In this document: one piece after another, positions 24,497 through 35,308 of the stretch
Layout of the letters: the number at the start of each line of letters is the position of its first letter
Position numbering within the stretch: the stretch's first letter is position 1
Assembly: GCA_015178975.1 (NCBI GenBank)
Contig: WHVD01000100.1
Location: 62,001 to 126,000, forward strand
Direction of reading: 5' to 3'
Length of the DNA stretch: 64,000 bases
Source of the DNA: Hysterangium stoloniferum
Lineage: Eukaryota; Basidiomycota; Agaricomycetes; Hysterangiales; Hysterangiaceae
The notes under the pieces: model-generated
What the model saw: the letters and a program-made list of their open reading frames with translations, nothing else
The model's database searches: none
Told to the model about the DNA's origin: nothing
Made by a program: the position numbers and the translations under genes

Positions 24497-25134
24497 TGTG
24501 AAGAGTGGTGGATTCTGACCGCTCTATATACGAAGAATAGTGTTTATTCAACTACTATTAGAGAGTATTGACCGTCAGTACAATACTATAGACTACTAGA
24601 CTGTTAGTACTAGTATAAGAACGCGCTGCACGCCTCAAGAGCAACTGTATAGTTGCTCGTGACGGCTTAGAACAGTAAGATAACGAGTTGACCTTTTACG
24701 GTACAATTAGTAGCTAGAAATAAGAAAGATACTCAGCTAAAGACTGAATGTCTAGGATAGAGTATTAGTAGCGTGAGTCGACTACGGCGTCGACGAGCGC
24801 AAAGTCTTGAAAGCGGAACTCGACCTTAGCGGTTCGAGTTCAAAAGGCTACTAGTAGACTAGAGAATACTACCTTTATGGTAGCTGAGATACTACCCTTG
24901 ACACCTCTCGTTATTCGACGTCTGAGTCGTTACGAAGTGGTGTCTGCTGGGTAAAAGGTTGTCTGCGTTTAGCGCTGAGAGCGCCCATAGATATACACAA
25001 GACTTTGAACTAAGAAATACGGGTATGCTCGAAGATCTAGAGAGTTAGGGAAAAAGAGTAAGAACTAAATAATATAATACTATAATATATGTATTATTCC
25101 ACAGTCCAATCATGATATATGCATACCCTTCACA
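24497..25134 (-). mobile_element. Solo LTR, family LTR-B, TSD CAGCC
   Basis: 638 bp, TGTGAAGAGTGGTGG to ATACCCTTCACA on the + strand, flanked by CAGCC at 24492-24496 and 25135-25139. It lies in the integrase region of Gypsy-1. Confidence 0.94.
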
Positions 25135-26588
25135 CAGCCACAGACTCTTTGGGCTGATGAAAGACCGTTTCTTTTGGCTGAGGATGTTGCATGACTGCGT
25201 GGCATCCGCTTGCAGCTGCAACATATGCCAGAAAACTAAAATTGATCATTCCGCTCGACAAGGAGCTCTTCGACCTGCAGATGTACCCCTAAGGCCGTTT
25301 GAGGTTGTCTCGATGGACCTGATTACCGGATTGCCTCCTTCTACAGAGGGTGCTTATTCCGCCATCTTCATCACCGTGGATAAACTCATGTGTTTCTTAA
25401 TCTGTGAACCCACCACTTCAGATCTATCCGCAGAAGGATTCGCGCGAATCTTCGTGAATAAGGTAGCCGCTCCTTTCGGCCTGCCTTCAAGGATAATCTG
25501 TGATTGAGACAAGAGGTGGACCTGTAGGTTCTGGAGAGAAGTCTGCAAAGTATACCGAAGTGCCCTTGCAGTATCCTCATCCCACCATCCTCAGACCGAC
25601 AGTCAAATGGAGAATGCTAATGCTATTGTGGAGCAAATGCTCAGAGCGTACTGCGCCTCTTCGAAAGAGGAATGGTCTAAATGGACTCAAGTAGTGGCTC
25701 ATACCTACAATTCGACGGTTCAAAGCTCAACAAGCTATGCACCAGCCTTTTTGCTGATGGGCTACTTACCAAGAGGAATGTCTAGCTGTCTAGGAGGGGA
25801 CAACCCTGTGGTTCCCAGAGAATTATCGGATAGCCCTGTAGCTGACCAATGGATCTTAGAATTGGAAAATCACCAACAAGCGGCATGGGATTCGATTGCG
25901 TGAGCACAAGAAACCCAAGCTCGCAGTTACAACAAGAAACGGAGATTGGTGGAAGATATCTCAGAGGGAGATTATGTTCTGATTAATGCCCATTCTCTCG
26001 AGCTCGTCAAAGCCAAGGGACCTGGAAGGAAACTTATACAAAGACAGATAGGGCCGTTTGAGGTCTTGGAAAAGATCAATCCTCAAGTCTTCTGACTCCA
26101 CATTCCCTCGGAATACCAATTACATCCAGTGATTAATCAAGACCATCTTAAAAAGTACCACCTCTCCCCTAAGGAATTCGGATCCAGGGATCTACTCGAG
26201 AACCCTCGAGAACTCAATCGTAACGATGAGGAGTACGAAGTAGAAGCTATAGTAGGGCACAAAAAGCATTGAAATCGACTCCTTTTCCAGGATGGAAAGG
26301 ATATGGACCGGAGGAGGACACTTGGTTAAACGGCAATGACCTTCGTAACGCTCCCACTCTTCTTAGAGCTTACAAGACTATTTATCGAATTTAATGATCA
26401 TTTCACATCCTTATGACGACAACACTGTTTATCTACTTCTAGCTCTACCCCCCACTTTCATCCCCCTCGGCCTTTCACTTCAATAACCGAGCGGAGCTTG
26501 AAATTAATATAAAATACGTAAATTCACTAAAGAAAATTTTATTCCCCCTATCTCTTCCCTCCATGTCAACCTCTCTAATCAGTACACT

Positions 26589-28778
26589 ATGTCGCAGGAG
26601 CAACAACCCAAACCCAAGTTCCCCAACTTCAAAAGAATACCGTGACCTCAACTGATTAATACCTCTACCACGCCATCTCGTACTGAACAAGTCGAGCACT
26701 CCACGAGTAATTCTGGAATGCCTTTGCCAATACCCTCCACTGTGCAGGGCGACATCACGGGAACGTCCACCAACTCGGGGAACGGAACCGCCTTTACTCC
26801 ATACGCTCCTCTCCCCAGACCCCAATTTCCCAATTTTAAAAGAATACCTCGACCTCAAACTACAGTTCCTTCTTCCCCATCACCTCGAACAGAAACTGTC
26901 GAGCGCATGGAGGAGACCTCATCGTCCACGAATCCTATGCGGACGGACTCCGTTTCAAAAGCTGCACCATGGTCCTCTAATACTTGGGGGGCTCCCTTGG
27001 GAACATGGAGCGAAACCCCACCACCTTCTTGTAGTATTTTCCCTTCTACTGAAGAGGAGATCAAAAAGAAACAGCAGTCTGAGGCTTTCTCTGCGCAGGT
27101 CGAGGAGGAATTGAAAACGCTTAAACGGAAGAGGAGAGAGGAGTACTTGGAAGGACAGTGGAGGATGGGGGCTAGGGATAATGTCCCTTCAAGGCGGACA
27201 TGGCAGGAATGGAGGAGAATGGAAGGGCACGATAATCCTTCAATCATCGCTCCCCCTTCAGGTCATAAATGGACGGATTTCGCTGAAACGGATTGCAGCG
27301 ATGGGGGCACACCATGTGTTCGGAGTGTAGGACAAAAAAGTAGGAAAGGAAAAGATGGGGTCACCTACGATTGGGACAAAATACGAAGGATCAAATTACA
27401 AAGCATTGCATTGCGATGTGGAGATGGAGTTGCACTACCTCCCAGACCCCCTTCACAACGTGGACCTCAGGAACAGACCTAGCGGATGGGGCCTGGTGAT
27501 CTTTCATCTGACTCGGAGGACGACCAATCTCGCTACCCCACCTACGACAGCAAGTACCTCGGTGCTGACTGCCATGAAGGTTTCCTACTCCCTGACAACA
27601 TTCACTTCTTCACAAGTGATCCTAACCAACAACGAAAGCTACCAACTTCTGTCAGAGTTTGGAGAGGGTATCGTCCAGCAGACTCTGCGACCCCATCCAG
27701 TTCCTCTCATCCCCCTCCACCTCCATCGGTCTCTTCTGTACCCACATTACAGCACTTTACACCCTTTTCAGAGTTACCCGGAAGTCTTGTACCATCCACC
27801 GAGCCGCCTTCTCTTCCCCCTATACCATTACCCCTCCCCTTCGCAGGACATTCCCTTATATCACCATCCTCATCTGTACCCAAGCCTTCTCCAGCACCGC
27901 AGCCAATCTCACCCCTCCACACGTCACCTGACCCTCTTGTCGCCTCCCACTCTACTCCGACGCCTTTAGTCCCTGCGGTGTCGAACACTCCCCTCATTTC
28001 CTTGACAACGCGGAGTCCACCGCCCGCCTCTCCCTACTCCCCTTGCATTTCTCTGGGAAGCCCCATTCAGCATCCTAACAATACATTAATGGATATTGAT
28101 CACCCTATCCCGGAAGTTCTCGCAATGCCTATGGAGGAAGTCCTCGAGGTGCCTCTCTCAGCCACAGACGTCTCCAAGGAACCCCCCCCAGCAATGGAAG
28201 TCTTCGAGGAGCCTCCCCCCTTAAGCGAAAAAGCAAAAGGGAAACGAAGAACCGATATTCAGGCCGACAAGCCCCTTGTCATTGACCCCCCCCCCGGCCC
28301 ACCCCATTCGCAGCCCCCCGCCGCAGCCGTCCTCTCCCCTCCACTCTGAGGATACGGCTGGCCCCTCCCGTCCCTTCCAGTCAAGTTGGATGCACATGTC
28401 CATTAATTACCCCTCCGACATCTTCACTGTGGGATGCACATTAACGCGACTGGGACCAACCCTGAGGCACCCCCTTCTTAAAGGGCATATCCAGGGGTAT
28501 AGTGGGTCTCTCACGTTGTTGGACCGCATGAGTGTGTTTTATTTATGCGTCAACGACCCTAAGGAACAGCTGCGTTTAGCGGAGGATATCAAATGGGTGG
28601 AACTCTCCATGTTTCAGTCCTTACTCGTCAACTCTTCTTGTGTTCTTCCTGACCACACACCAACCCACTCTGAAGTGGACCTCGTTGACTTGTTGGAGCA
28701 ACTGTTGCTGGATTTGGACACCTCGAGAGGAATCCCCCCTGGGGGAGACATGAGCTCCACACCACTCATCACTCCTAC
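26589..28778 (+). mobile_element. Gypsy-1 third ORF region (after pol)
   Basis: Downstream of the chromodomain come about 195 noncoding bp with a TATAAAATA word, then coding-like sequence to 28778. Features seen: a KFPNFKRIP motif present twice, a coiled, Lys/Arg/Glu-rich segment (LKTLKRKRREEY), and a long Pro/Ser-rich acidic part. A C-terminal part contains VDLVDLLEQLLLDLD. There is no signal peptide or membrane segment, so it does not look like an envelope. A related sequence ends just before an LTR on the minus strand at 54236, so this ORF belongs between pol and the 3' LTR in this family. Function unknown; broken. Confidence 0.6.
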
Positions 28779-29419
28779 TGTGAAGAGTCGATAGATTCTG
28801 ACCACTCAATGTACGAAGAATAGTATTTATTCAACTACTATTATTAAGTATTGACCGTTCTGTACAATACTGTAGATTACTAGACTGATAGTACTAGTAA
28901 AAGACGCACTACATGTCACAAGAGCAACTGTACAGTTGCTTGTGACGATAAGGACCTGAGAAAAGAAGAGTTGACCTTTACAGTACAACTTGTAGCTAGA
29001 AGTAAGAAAGATAATCAGCGAAAGACTGAATATCAAAGGTAGAGATATAGCAGCGTGAATTGACTAGAGTGTCGACAAGCGCAAAGACTTGAGAGTGGGA
29101 CTCGACCTTCGCGGTTCGAGTCCAAAGATTACTAGTACGCAAGAAGTTGCTACCTTTATAAGTAGCTGAGACGTTACCCTTGACACCTCTTGCTATTCGG
29201 CGTCTGGGTCGTTACGAGGTGGTGTCTGCTAGGTAAAAAGGTGTCTATCTTTTGGCGCCGAGAGCGCCCATAGGTATACACAAGACTTCGAACTAAGAAA
29301 TACGGGTATGCTCGAAGGATAAAGAGAATTAAAGAAAAGGAATAGAAACTAGATAATAAAGTACTATAATATGCATATTATTCCACTGTCCAATCATGCA
29401 TATATGCATACCCTTCACA
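28779..29419 (-). mobile_element. LTR-B copy at a rearrangement junction
   Basis: 641 bp, TGTGAAGAGTCGATAG to ATACCCTTCACA on the + strand. The flanks (CCTAC and ACAAG) do not match, unlike the other LTRs here. Gypsy-1 third-ORF sequence lies on the left and a reversed LTR-A fragment on the right, cut at the word ACAAGAGTC. Probably a product of recombination between LTRs of different copies. Confidence 0.75.
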
Positions 29420-29565
29420 ACAAGAGTCAATGTACCACATACATAGGTTGTCGAACTACTTATAAGTGTATAATAAAATAGAGAGAAAGTAGAAATAATA
29501 ATAGAAATATAGTATGAGCTCATCCAGACTATATTTCCTGAGTATATTTCGCCATACCTCTCACA
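29420..29565 (-). mobile_element. LTR-A fragment
   Basis: This is the reverse complement of the first ~146 bp of LTR-A, ending at TACCTCTCACA. The rest of the LTR is not adjacent, consistent with the rearrangement at 29419/29420. Confidence 0.8.
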
Positions 29566-30799
29566 GTTGGATTGCATGGGGTTTTGGTTGCTGGTAGATG
29601 GGGTATTGTTGTTGGGTTTGTTGACCATGGACTTGTGGGCAACTTCCACATGATGTTCCCAATAGCATGCATCCACATTTTCAGCCTTGAGGCACATACA
29701 GGACAATGTTTGATTTCCAAAAATATGTATACAGGAAGTGTGATATGATCTCAGTAAGGGTCAAGGGCCATCAGCTCGATGTGCCTTGGCTGAACATATA
29801 TTAGTCTTTTGGAGACTACTACACCCGTGGGAATATCACATAGTGCCATGCAACTGTAGAGATAATTGTGATCCAATCAGTAATGGTGTCTTATTGTGAT
29901 CGTATTGTTAGGGATTTAAGCCTACTCGTGGTGGCAACATGAGATGCATGTTCAGTTCTCTATACTGCTCCCAATGCATATATGTAGATGTAGTAATTTA
30001 TGTTTCTTGAGTCCTTTGATATGTTTGGCTGACCACCACGAGTGAAATTCCTATGGAGTTGGGTGGACTCCAGTGCCGTCCTTCAGTCCCTCGGTTCTTA
30101 CGTCAACATACATGTGGATACATATGTATGTATTTCAAACAGTGGGAATTGTGTGGTATATAGATACACTAATAAAGGAAAACACACTGACCTTATTATG
30201 ATTTGTGATTATTTTGCTCTATGGCTGGCCAAGCCTGCAGTGAAGAAAGTCAGTCCAAAACACCAACAGACCATGCATCCTGGTGAAAACCATGTGGTAG
30301 GGTTGACAATTGAGGATGTCCCAGTCGTTGGTGCCACCAAAGATGATAAGGACTAGTTGAGGACTTCTGTCAGCATACTGGTAATCGACATTTGGATCAC
30401 AAGGCAAAAAGAAATTGGAGGATGTGCCAATTGACAGCAGCTCACAATGGAAGAATTAATGTCAGACAATGTATTTGATTGGTCGGTGGCCTATGACACC
30501 AAAACCATATTGGGAAGATAGAGTTAATCAAGCACTAGGTTATAGTAGATTGTGTCATCATAAGTACTCTGCATCTGACTCAATGTTTAGGTGGAAACAT
30601 CATAAGACTCAATGCCCTCCACCCTTGCCAAGATCGGTAGCAATCCCCACCTATCCCACTGCTGTTACCAACATCTAATGGTATTTACAGGAACTCTGGA
30701 ACTTTCACCATCTGGTACTAGGCTATATCAAACCTGATGGCTGAAATATGCAATTACAAAAAAAAAACAAAAACAGTTTTAGAGCTCTGATAACTTCTT
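29566..30799. other. No supported gene; probable old element debris
   Basis: Short frames on both strands show no family features. The minus-strand frame next to the LTR-A fragment has a few Cys and His residues but no convincing zinc knuckle. An A run lies near 30760. Confidence 0.4.
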
Positions 30800-31228
30800 A
30801 CCTTTTTTGGAAAGGCTCTGGACAACAAAGAACTAATGGATGTTAGTAATGGTCTTATGCATCCAAGGATAAAATTCTGTTGGAGATGACTTTTTGGCTA
30901 CATAATACCAGCAGATATCCTAACTAAAGCATTACCAAAACCAAAGGTGGAAAGGTTCAGATCCACAATGGGATTAGGAAATTGAAGAGATACGGGATTA
31001 AAAATATGTTTCATCAAGGGTGTGTTGGAAATGAAACACCCATCTCCTAGGGGCGGGCAGTTCATCTTTCCTCAACTTTTCTTATGAAAATGGATATTGT
31101 GGACCATGCCCAGGGAGGTTAATGCATGATTCTACCCGTGTATACCTAAACTATCACCAAACCTATCATGTCAGAAGGTGATTCACTAACTGGCACATTG
31201 ATTGACGCACAAGCACTCTTATTACAAG
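30800..31228 (+). mobile_element. Ty1/copia tail: end of RNase H and start of an LTR
   Basis: ADILTKALPKPKVERF at about 30910-30960 is the conserved C-terminal end of Copia pol. It is followed by a purine-rich AAGGGTG and TGTTGGAAATGAAACACC at 31023, the expected start of a 3' LTR. No 5' counterpart is found in the window and the LTR's right end is not defined. This is a fossil fragment of a Copia family distinct from Copia-A and Copia-B. Confidence 0.65.
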
Positions 31229-31377
31229 TAGATCTATAGTAAGCTTTTATACTGAATAGTAAATAGGGATCTTGCAAAAGTAGGGTGCCTAGCAAGTCTA
31301 GCCGAGCTAGCTAGCTCTCCTAGATGGCTCTAGACAATATAGACAGCATAATTACTGATTTTCCCACTTTCCTGATG
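31229..31377 (-). repeat. Short dispersed repeat (MITE-like), copy 2
   Basis: Reverse complement of 11037-11187 with good identity, including GAGCTAGCTAGCTC and CTTTTATACTG. It ends at CCTGATG, the same terminus as copy 1. Its other end continues into unrelated sequence, so it is either truncated or part of a longer unit. Confidence 0.7.
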
Positions 31378-33385
31378 TCACTTGCCACAAGAGGCAGTGA
31401 TGAGTATACGTAGAAGCCTTTAGAGAACGACGGGCCTTCCAGCCAGCAGTACTGGCCGTATTCTGGTATAGTTGAGCCGCGGAGAGCTGCCGACTCATTA
31501 CCAAGAGTGAAATAAAAAATACAAGAGGCAGGATACAGGTGAGAAGACACTGCTTGAAGTCGCACGTCTCGCATCGGAAAAAGGAAGCATTGTCATGAAG
31601 AGATTGACAGGGGATCTGGTACAGTTCATATTTGTGTAAATCAAACTGCGAAGATGATCTTCGTCAGGGGATAACGAGCGAAGGTAGACCCCTCGGGATG
31701 GAAATCTGTCGACACCAATGATGCTGGAGTTATGAGCTGGGGCAGAACTTACAGCACATGACTAGGGGCGATGTCGATGCTTCAGAACAATGATCGTACA
31801 GGGGAGAGCATGATTATATGCCCCTTGATAAGAGGCAATTGGATCAAGACGGACTCTATGACAGGCGAAAATATTTAAAGATGTTTCACTGAAAACAAGA
31901 CAGGCTGGGATATACATCTTCCCCTAGGACTTGTTTATATAATATCACTGTATCATGACAGCAAAACGCGACAATGTCTGCAGTCGTCTATATTGAGAGG
32001 ACGAAGTTTCTACGAATTTTTTATAAAACGATGCCCTCTCGTCATTAATTTCCCTGAATGGGCGATGAATGCCTCCTGTCGCCACCTCTCCATTCTATAC
32101 AAATTCCACTCCACAAATCTTGTCGGTTAACCCCAGTCCAGTTTCCTTTCGTTGTTGGCATTTTGGGACATCCCATGAAAGAAAAAATTTGGCACAACTT
32201 ATTTGTTGTGTTATCAATGTATTCACATTAGCCATCTCTTCCCCCTCCACCCCAAAGCGAAGCATCTTGCTTTGGCCGTGCTAGCCAAGGGAATTGGAAG
32301 AGCTGTCGGGGCGACTGGTTTGGACCCCATTACCAATTTACATAACTTTCTGTTATTGCAAATCCTTCCAGACTTCGAATGCTTCCTGATGTTTGGCAAC
32401 TCTGCTAATTGTCATCTGTAGAACCTCAGCCCTTAACCAACTCTAATTTTGATCGAGGGGTCGGTCGGAAGAGCTCGTTTTGAACTAGTGTGCCTAAAAC
32501 ATCCGCCATTGTGATTGATGAGGTTAAGCTTGCTTTGTTATTGCCACAGAAGCAGTATTTGGATAGCAGCCGACAAGGAACCATATATTTTTAAGCTGCA
32601 TTAAGTATATCTAATACCTAGTATCCCTGAGTTGGGAGTGCACTTTCAAGTACGAAAAAAAAGTTGATGTTCCTGTTAGGTTACACAATTTAATAGTACA
32701 CTTGACTTGAATTGGATACAAAGAACTCATTGCAAATGTATGAAGTATGTAGGACAAGTAGCTAGATTATATACCTATTCACCAGCAATACCATAACCGG
32801 TTACCCATCCATCACATGCGACATTGTTCATAAATCCAAAAAATCTAATAGTTCCGGTTATGTTGACAGATTACAGCTTTATGAACTCGACCATCTGTCT
32901 ATTGGGAGGGAACGTGATCGTCCGAGTCCAACGAGAAATTGGTCAGCATCATAATAAATTGAACTACACGTGAAAACCGATTGTGAGTTATAGCTGTGTC
33001 TTAGAGCAGTAATGACTCGGAGGCTGTTACGAGTCCTCCATTGGTTGTAGAATAGGTTGGAATCCCATCTATATTTACGACCTGTTCTCGTTCTCACCAT
33101 GAACTGATCTTCTCATGGCTCAAAGGTGTTCTAAAAGATTGCCCTTAAGCAATGTCATAGATGTAGGTCCACGATCAACAATAACTACTCACTATTAGTA
33201 ATTGCTGCCAATGTGAGTGAAGACACTAACCTTCATTAACTAAAAACGTGGCAGGAGAATAGCAAGTGCCACGATGTGACAACTCGTGACGTTCACCTCG
33301 ATCTCCAATTGACGCGATCGAAATCAGAACGTTAATCATAATCACACCGGCCTCACAATGACTTATAAGCCTCGCGAGCATTGCT
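31378..33385. other. No supported gene
   Basis: Base composition is host-like rather than AT-rich. A minus-strand frame of 84 codons ending at 31320 starts in this stretch and could be a gene fragment, but I cannot assign it. Just before 33386, TTATAAG at about 33363 may be the core promoter of the GPI-anchored protein gene. Confidence 0.4.
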
Positions 33386-34466
33386 ATGAAGCCCCTCCCC
33401 CTCCACTTACCACAAATGGGTGGCCTCCTTGCTTTCTGTACCATTGCATTTGAGGTTTTCCTTGTTGCCAACGCCCTCGTGGAAAGCACCCCGCGTACTC
33501 ACCGCCCCGCGGTTGAGAAAAGGATAAGAGGCCTACTGGCCCTTCGTGACGTTCCTTGCGGTGGTAACGGTAAGCTGCGTGTCAGAGCAGATACTCCTTC
33601 CTCTGATCTCTCTCCATACAGAATTTTGCCTAGATGGGCAACAATGTATACCGAATAATGAGTGCTGTCCCGCAGCCGATATAGTGTGCTGTATATGTCT
33701 ACTTTTGCAACATTGATTTACACAGCACTCACGAGTATCCTTAGCCGTGGCTTCAGGAGGAGGGTGTTGTCCACCAGGGTCGGTTTGATTATGTATATTT
33801 TCCTTTTTCCTTGTCATTTCTGACCCACTTTTAGCTTCTTTTGCGATAACAATGATGGTTGCTGCCCGGACGGAAAGGTTTGCACTGGTCCGCCGCCTCC
33901 TCCCATCACTGTCCCTCCTCTGTCTACCAGCACCGTGCCTCCGCCGCCTACCATCACCTCTGTCCCCTCTCTACCTTCCATTTCCTTTGCCCCCCCTCCA
34001 CCGATATCGACCTCGACCTCGACCTCAACCTCAACCTCAACCTCAACCTCAACCTCAACCTCAACCTCAACCTCAACCTCAACCTCAACCTCAACCTCAA
34101 CCTCGACCTCGACCACCTCGACCTCGACCTCGACCTCGACCTTAACCTCGACCTCGACCTCGACCTCGACCACTCACATCGATGGTTTCAGCAGCAGCAC
34201 AAACCTTGGTGGAGGTGAAAGCACCTCTTTCAACTTTCCCCCCACCACTACACCTGTCACTATCGTTGCGTATGTGCGCTCCCGTGAGTATGGGATACTA
34301 TGATTGACGTGTATCGTTTTTTATTAGCCCGTCGTTAAATCCAACCACTCCTGCGGGTTCAGGTGCAGGTACTGGTATAGGAAATGGAAGTGGGGGTGTT
34401 GCTATCAGTATTTCTGTATGGAAAGTCACCGCTTTCGCCTTGTTGCCGGCGTTCTTCTTCCTCTGA
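33386..34466 (+). CDS. GPI-anchored Cys-rich, Ser/Thr-rich cell-surface protein (five exons)
   Basis: Exons 33386-33569, 33622-33690, 33745-33778, 33835-34269 and 34328-34466 join in one frame of 286 residues; all four introns are GT-AG and 52-58 nt long. The N-terminus has a hydrophobic secretion signal (GLLAFCTIAFEVFLVANA); the start may be Met1 or Met11. Then come three small Cys clusters (CGGNEFCLDGQQC / NNECCP; GGGCCPPG; CDNNDGCCPDGKVC), a Pro-rich hinge, about 27 Ser-Thr dipeptides encoded by TCR-ACC hexamers, and a Gly-rich part. A C-terminal hydrophobic tail (KVTAFALLPAFFFL) is typical of a GPI-attachment signal. It is likely a glycosylated cell-wall or membrane-surface protein; its ligand is unknown. 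It is the only host gene here with no visible lesion, between two transposon nests. Confidence 0.78.
34007..34171 (+). repeat. Coding hexanucleotide microsatellite (Ser-Thr)n
   Basis: About 27 tandem TCGACC/TCAACC hexamers encode alternating Ser and Thr in exon 4 of the GPI-anchored protein gene. TCAACC dominates in the middle and TCGACC at the edges. Two interruptions give Thr-Thr and Leu. Length changes in whole hexamers would keep the frame, so allelic length variation is likely. Confidence 0.9.
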
Positions 34467-35308
34467 GGACCTTAAGATCATAATATAAATGCCTTAAGGT
34501 TTCAAAAACCTTGCATTCGTCGTTTGTCATGTATTTAGCTAAGTATCCCCCACCATGGCTAATGGTTTCATACAAGGTTGTGACCTGTGGGGGGGCAAGC
34601 CCCCCACTACTCCCCACCACCCCACAGCTTTACCCTGTATCAACAATTCTAAGTATTTATTTAGGGCATGTGATCATACTCAGAAAAACTTATTTTAATT
34701 GGTTAAAGATTATTAATTATATATATATATTATATACAATGATATACCCTTGTGAATTGTTAGAACTGAGCTTTAGACACTTGAAGACCTTTGTCCTGAT
34801 CTTGTCCTGAACCTGGTTGACATCTGGTTTATTATGTCTCTATGCATGCTTGTTTCATCCCAGCCTTTTCCTAAGTATGGTCACCACTGTCTTGTTTTTT
34901 GCTTGCCTGTTTTGTCTTTTTGTCCTGCTGGATTAGTCTCCTTTCACAACCTTGCTGAATACTTACTCATGGATCAATAATAACATCCTTAAACACTACA
35001 TTTGCAGTCATATCAGTGTCATGGAGTAGGATTTTCACACTTTCCCAATTTGTCCCTATTGAAACACCAACATAAAACTGTCCATGTGAGAATACAGGAG
35101 TACACAGATCCAATCCAACTAATTTTAAAGATTGACTCTGTGACTTATTGATAGTTATAAAAAATGTTAGCCTGACTGGAAAGTGCCAATGATGCAGTTC
35201 AAATGGCACTTGTTTTGTAGTTAGAATAATTGTTATTTGTGGGATGAATGCCAGCTCCCCTGCTGAAGATCCTGTAATGATCTTTACTTGAAGTACTCTG
35301 TGAGTCAC
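34467..35308 (-). mobile_element. Helitron remnant
   Basis: The minus-strand frame 35308-34967 encodes the C-terminal part of the Helitron PIF1-like helicase; the 5' part of the element is missing where it meets the minus-strand Gypsy-1 at about 35300. Its downstream flank (34467-34966) is AT-rich and includes a GTGGGGGG/CCCCCCAC hairpin near 34588-34610. I could not identify the CTRR terminus, so the left boundary is a guess. Confidence 0.55.
34967..35308 (-). pseudogene. Helitron PIF1-like helicase, C-terminal fragment
   Basis: The ~113-residue frame contains KIITGSSAGELAFIPQ, FPVRLTFFITINKSQSQSL and VGLDLCTPVFSHGQFYVGVS, in the order seen at the end of Helitron helicases (NKSQGQTL and FSHGQLYVALSR in the family). 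The Rep domain and most of the helicase are absent, so the fragment cannot be autonomous. It ends at a stop soon after the IDP C-terminus. Confidence 0.85.

Larger units (their letters stand above)
20829..26393 (+). mobile_element. Gypsy-1 pol region with chromodomain
   Basis: Order of domains: aspartic protease, reverse transcriptase, RNase H, zinc-binding and core integrase (CNICQKTKIDHSARQGALRP, FGLPSRIICD), and a chromodomain (EEYEVEAIVGHKKH). The protease-RT-RNase H-integrase-chromodomain order identifies a chromovirus; chromodomains of this clade are known to steer integration to methylated-histone chromatin. The region is broken and carries solo LTRs at 22912 and 24497. Confidence 0.88.
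16628..28778 (+). mobile_element. Gypsy-1, Ty3/gypsy chromovirus with a third ORF; broken
   Basis: 5' LTR (family LTR-A) 16628-17741, then a candidate primer site TGGTGATCCGGGCC at 17743. gag is at about 17820-20580 with a zinc knuckle (CWICGSLEHFKIDCP, near 20140). Protease is about 20830-21170, reverse transcriptase about 21900-22910 (YIDDIVIF), RNase H about 23500-24000, integrase about 24400-26050, and a C-terminal chromodomain about 26230-26390. A Pro-rich third ORF region is at 26589-28778. Solo LTRs are nested at 16664, 22912 and 24497. No matching 3' LTR is present; the right end meets an LTR-B at 28779 without a target duplication. It has several breaks besides the insertions, but it keeps many CG sites and is the younger of the two Gypsy-1 copies. 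Confidence 0.88.

Noticed and set aside
24797-24850. tRNA gene suggested by GGTTCGAGTTC
   Set aside because: The word belongs to LTR-B and recurs in the copy at 28779; there is no cloverleaf around it.
26589-28778. Gypsy third ORF as an envelope gene
   Set aside because: No signal peptide, transmembrane segment or Cys pattern; the sequence is Pro-rich and charged.
30042-30356. 104-codon plus-strand frame as a host gene
   Set aside because: No recognisable motif, no splice or promoter context, and it lies in element debris upstream of a Copia tail.
31320-31574. Receptor-like gene on the minus strand
   Set aside because: An 84-codon frame has a Gly/Tyr/Trp-containing stretch loosely like a receptor loop, but neighbouring frames are closed and no domain can be confirmed.
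33814-34173. Minus-strand frame reading as a long Glu-Val repeat protein
   Set aside because: It is the antisense of the Ser-Thr hexamer repeat in the GPI-anchored protein gene; the plus strand has splice sites, signal peptide and GPI signal, the minus strand has none.
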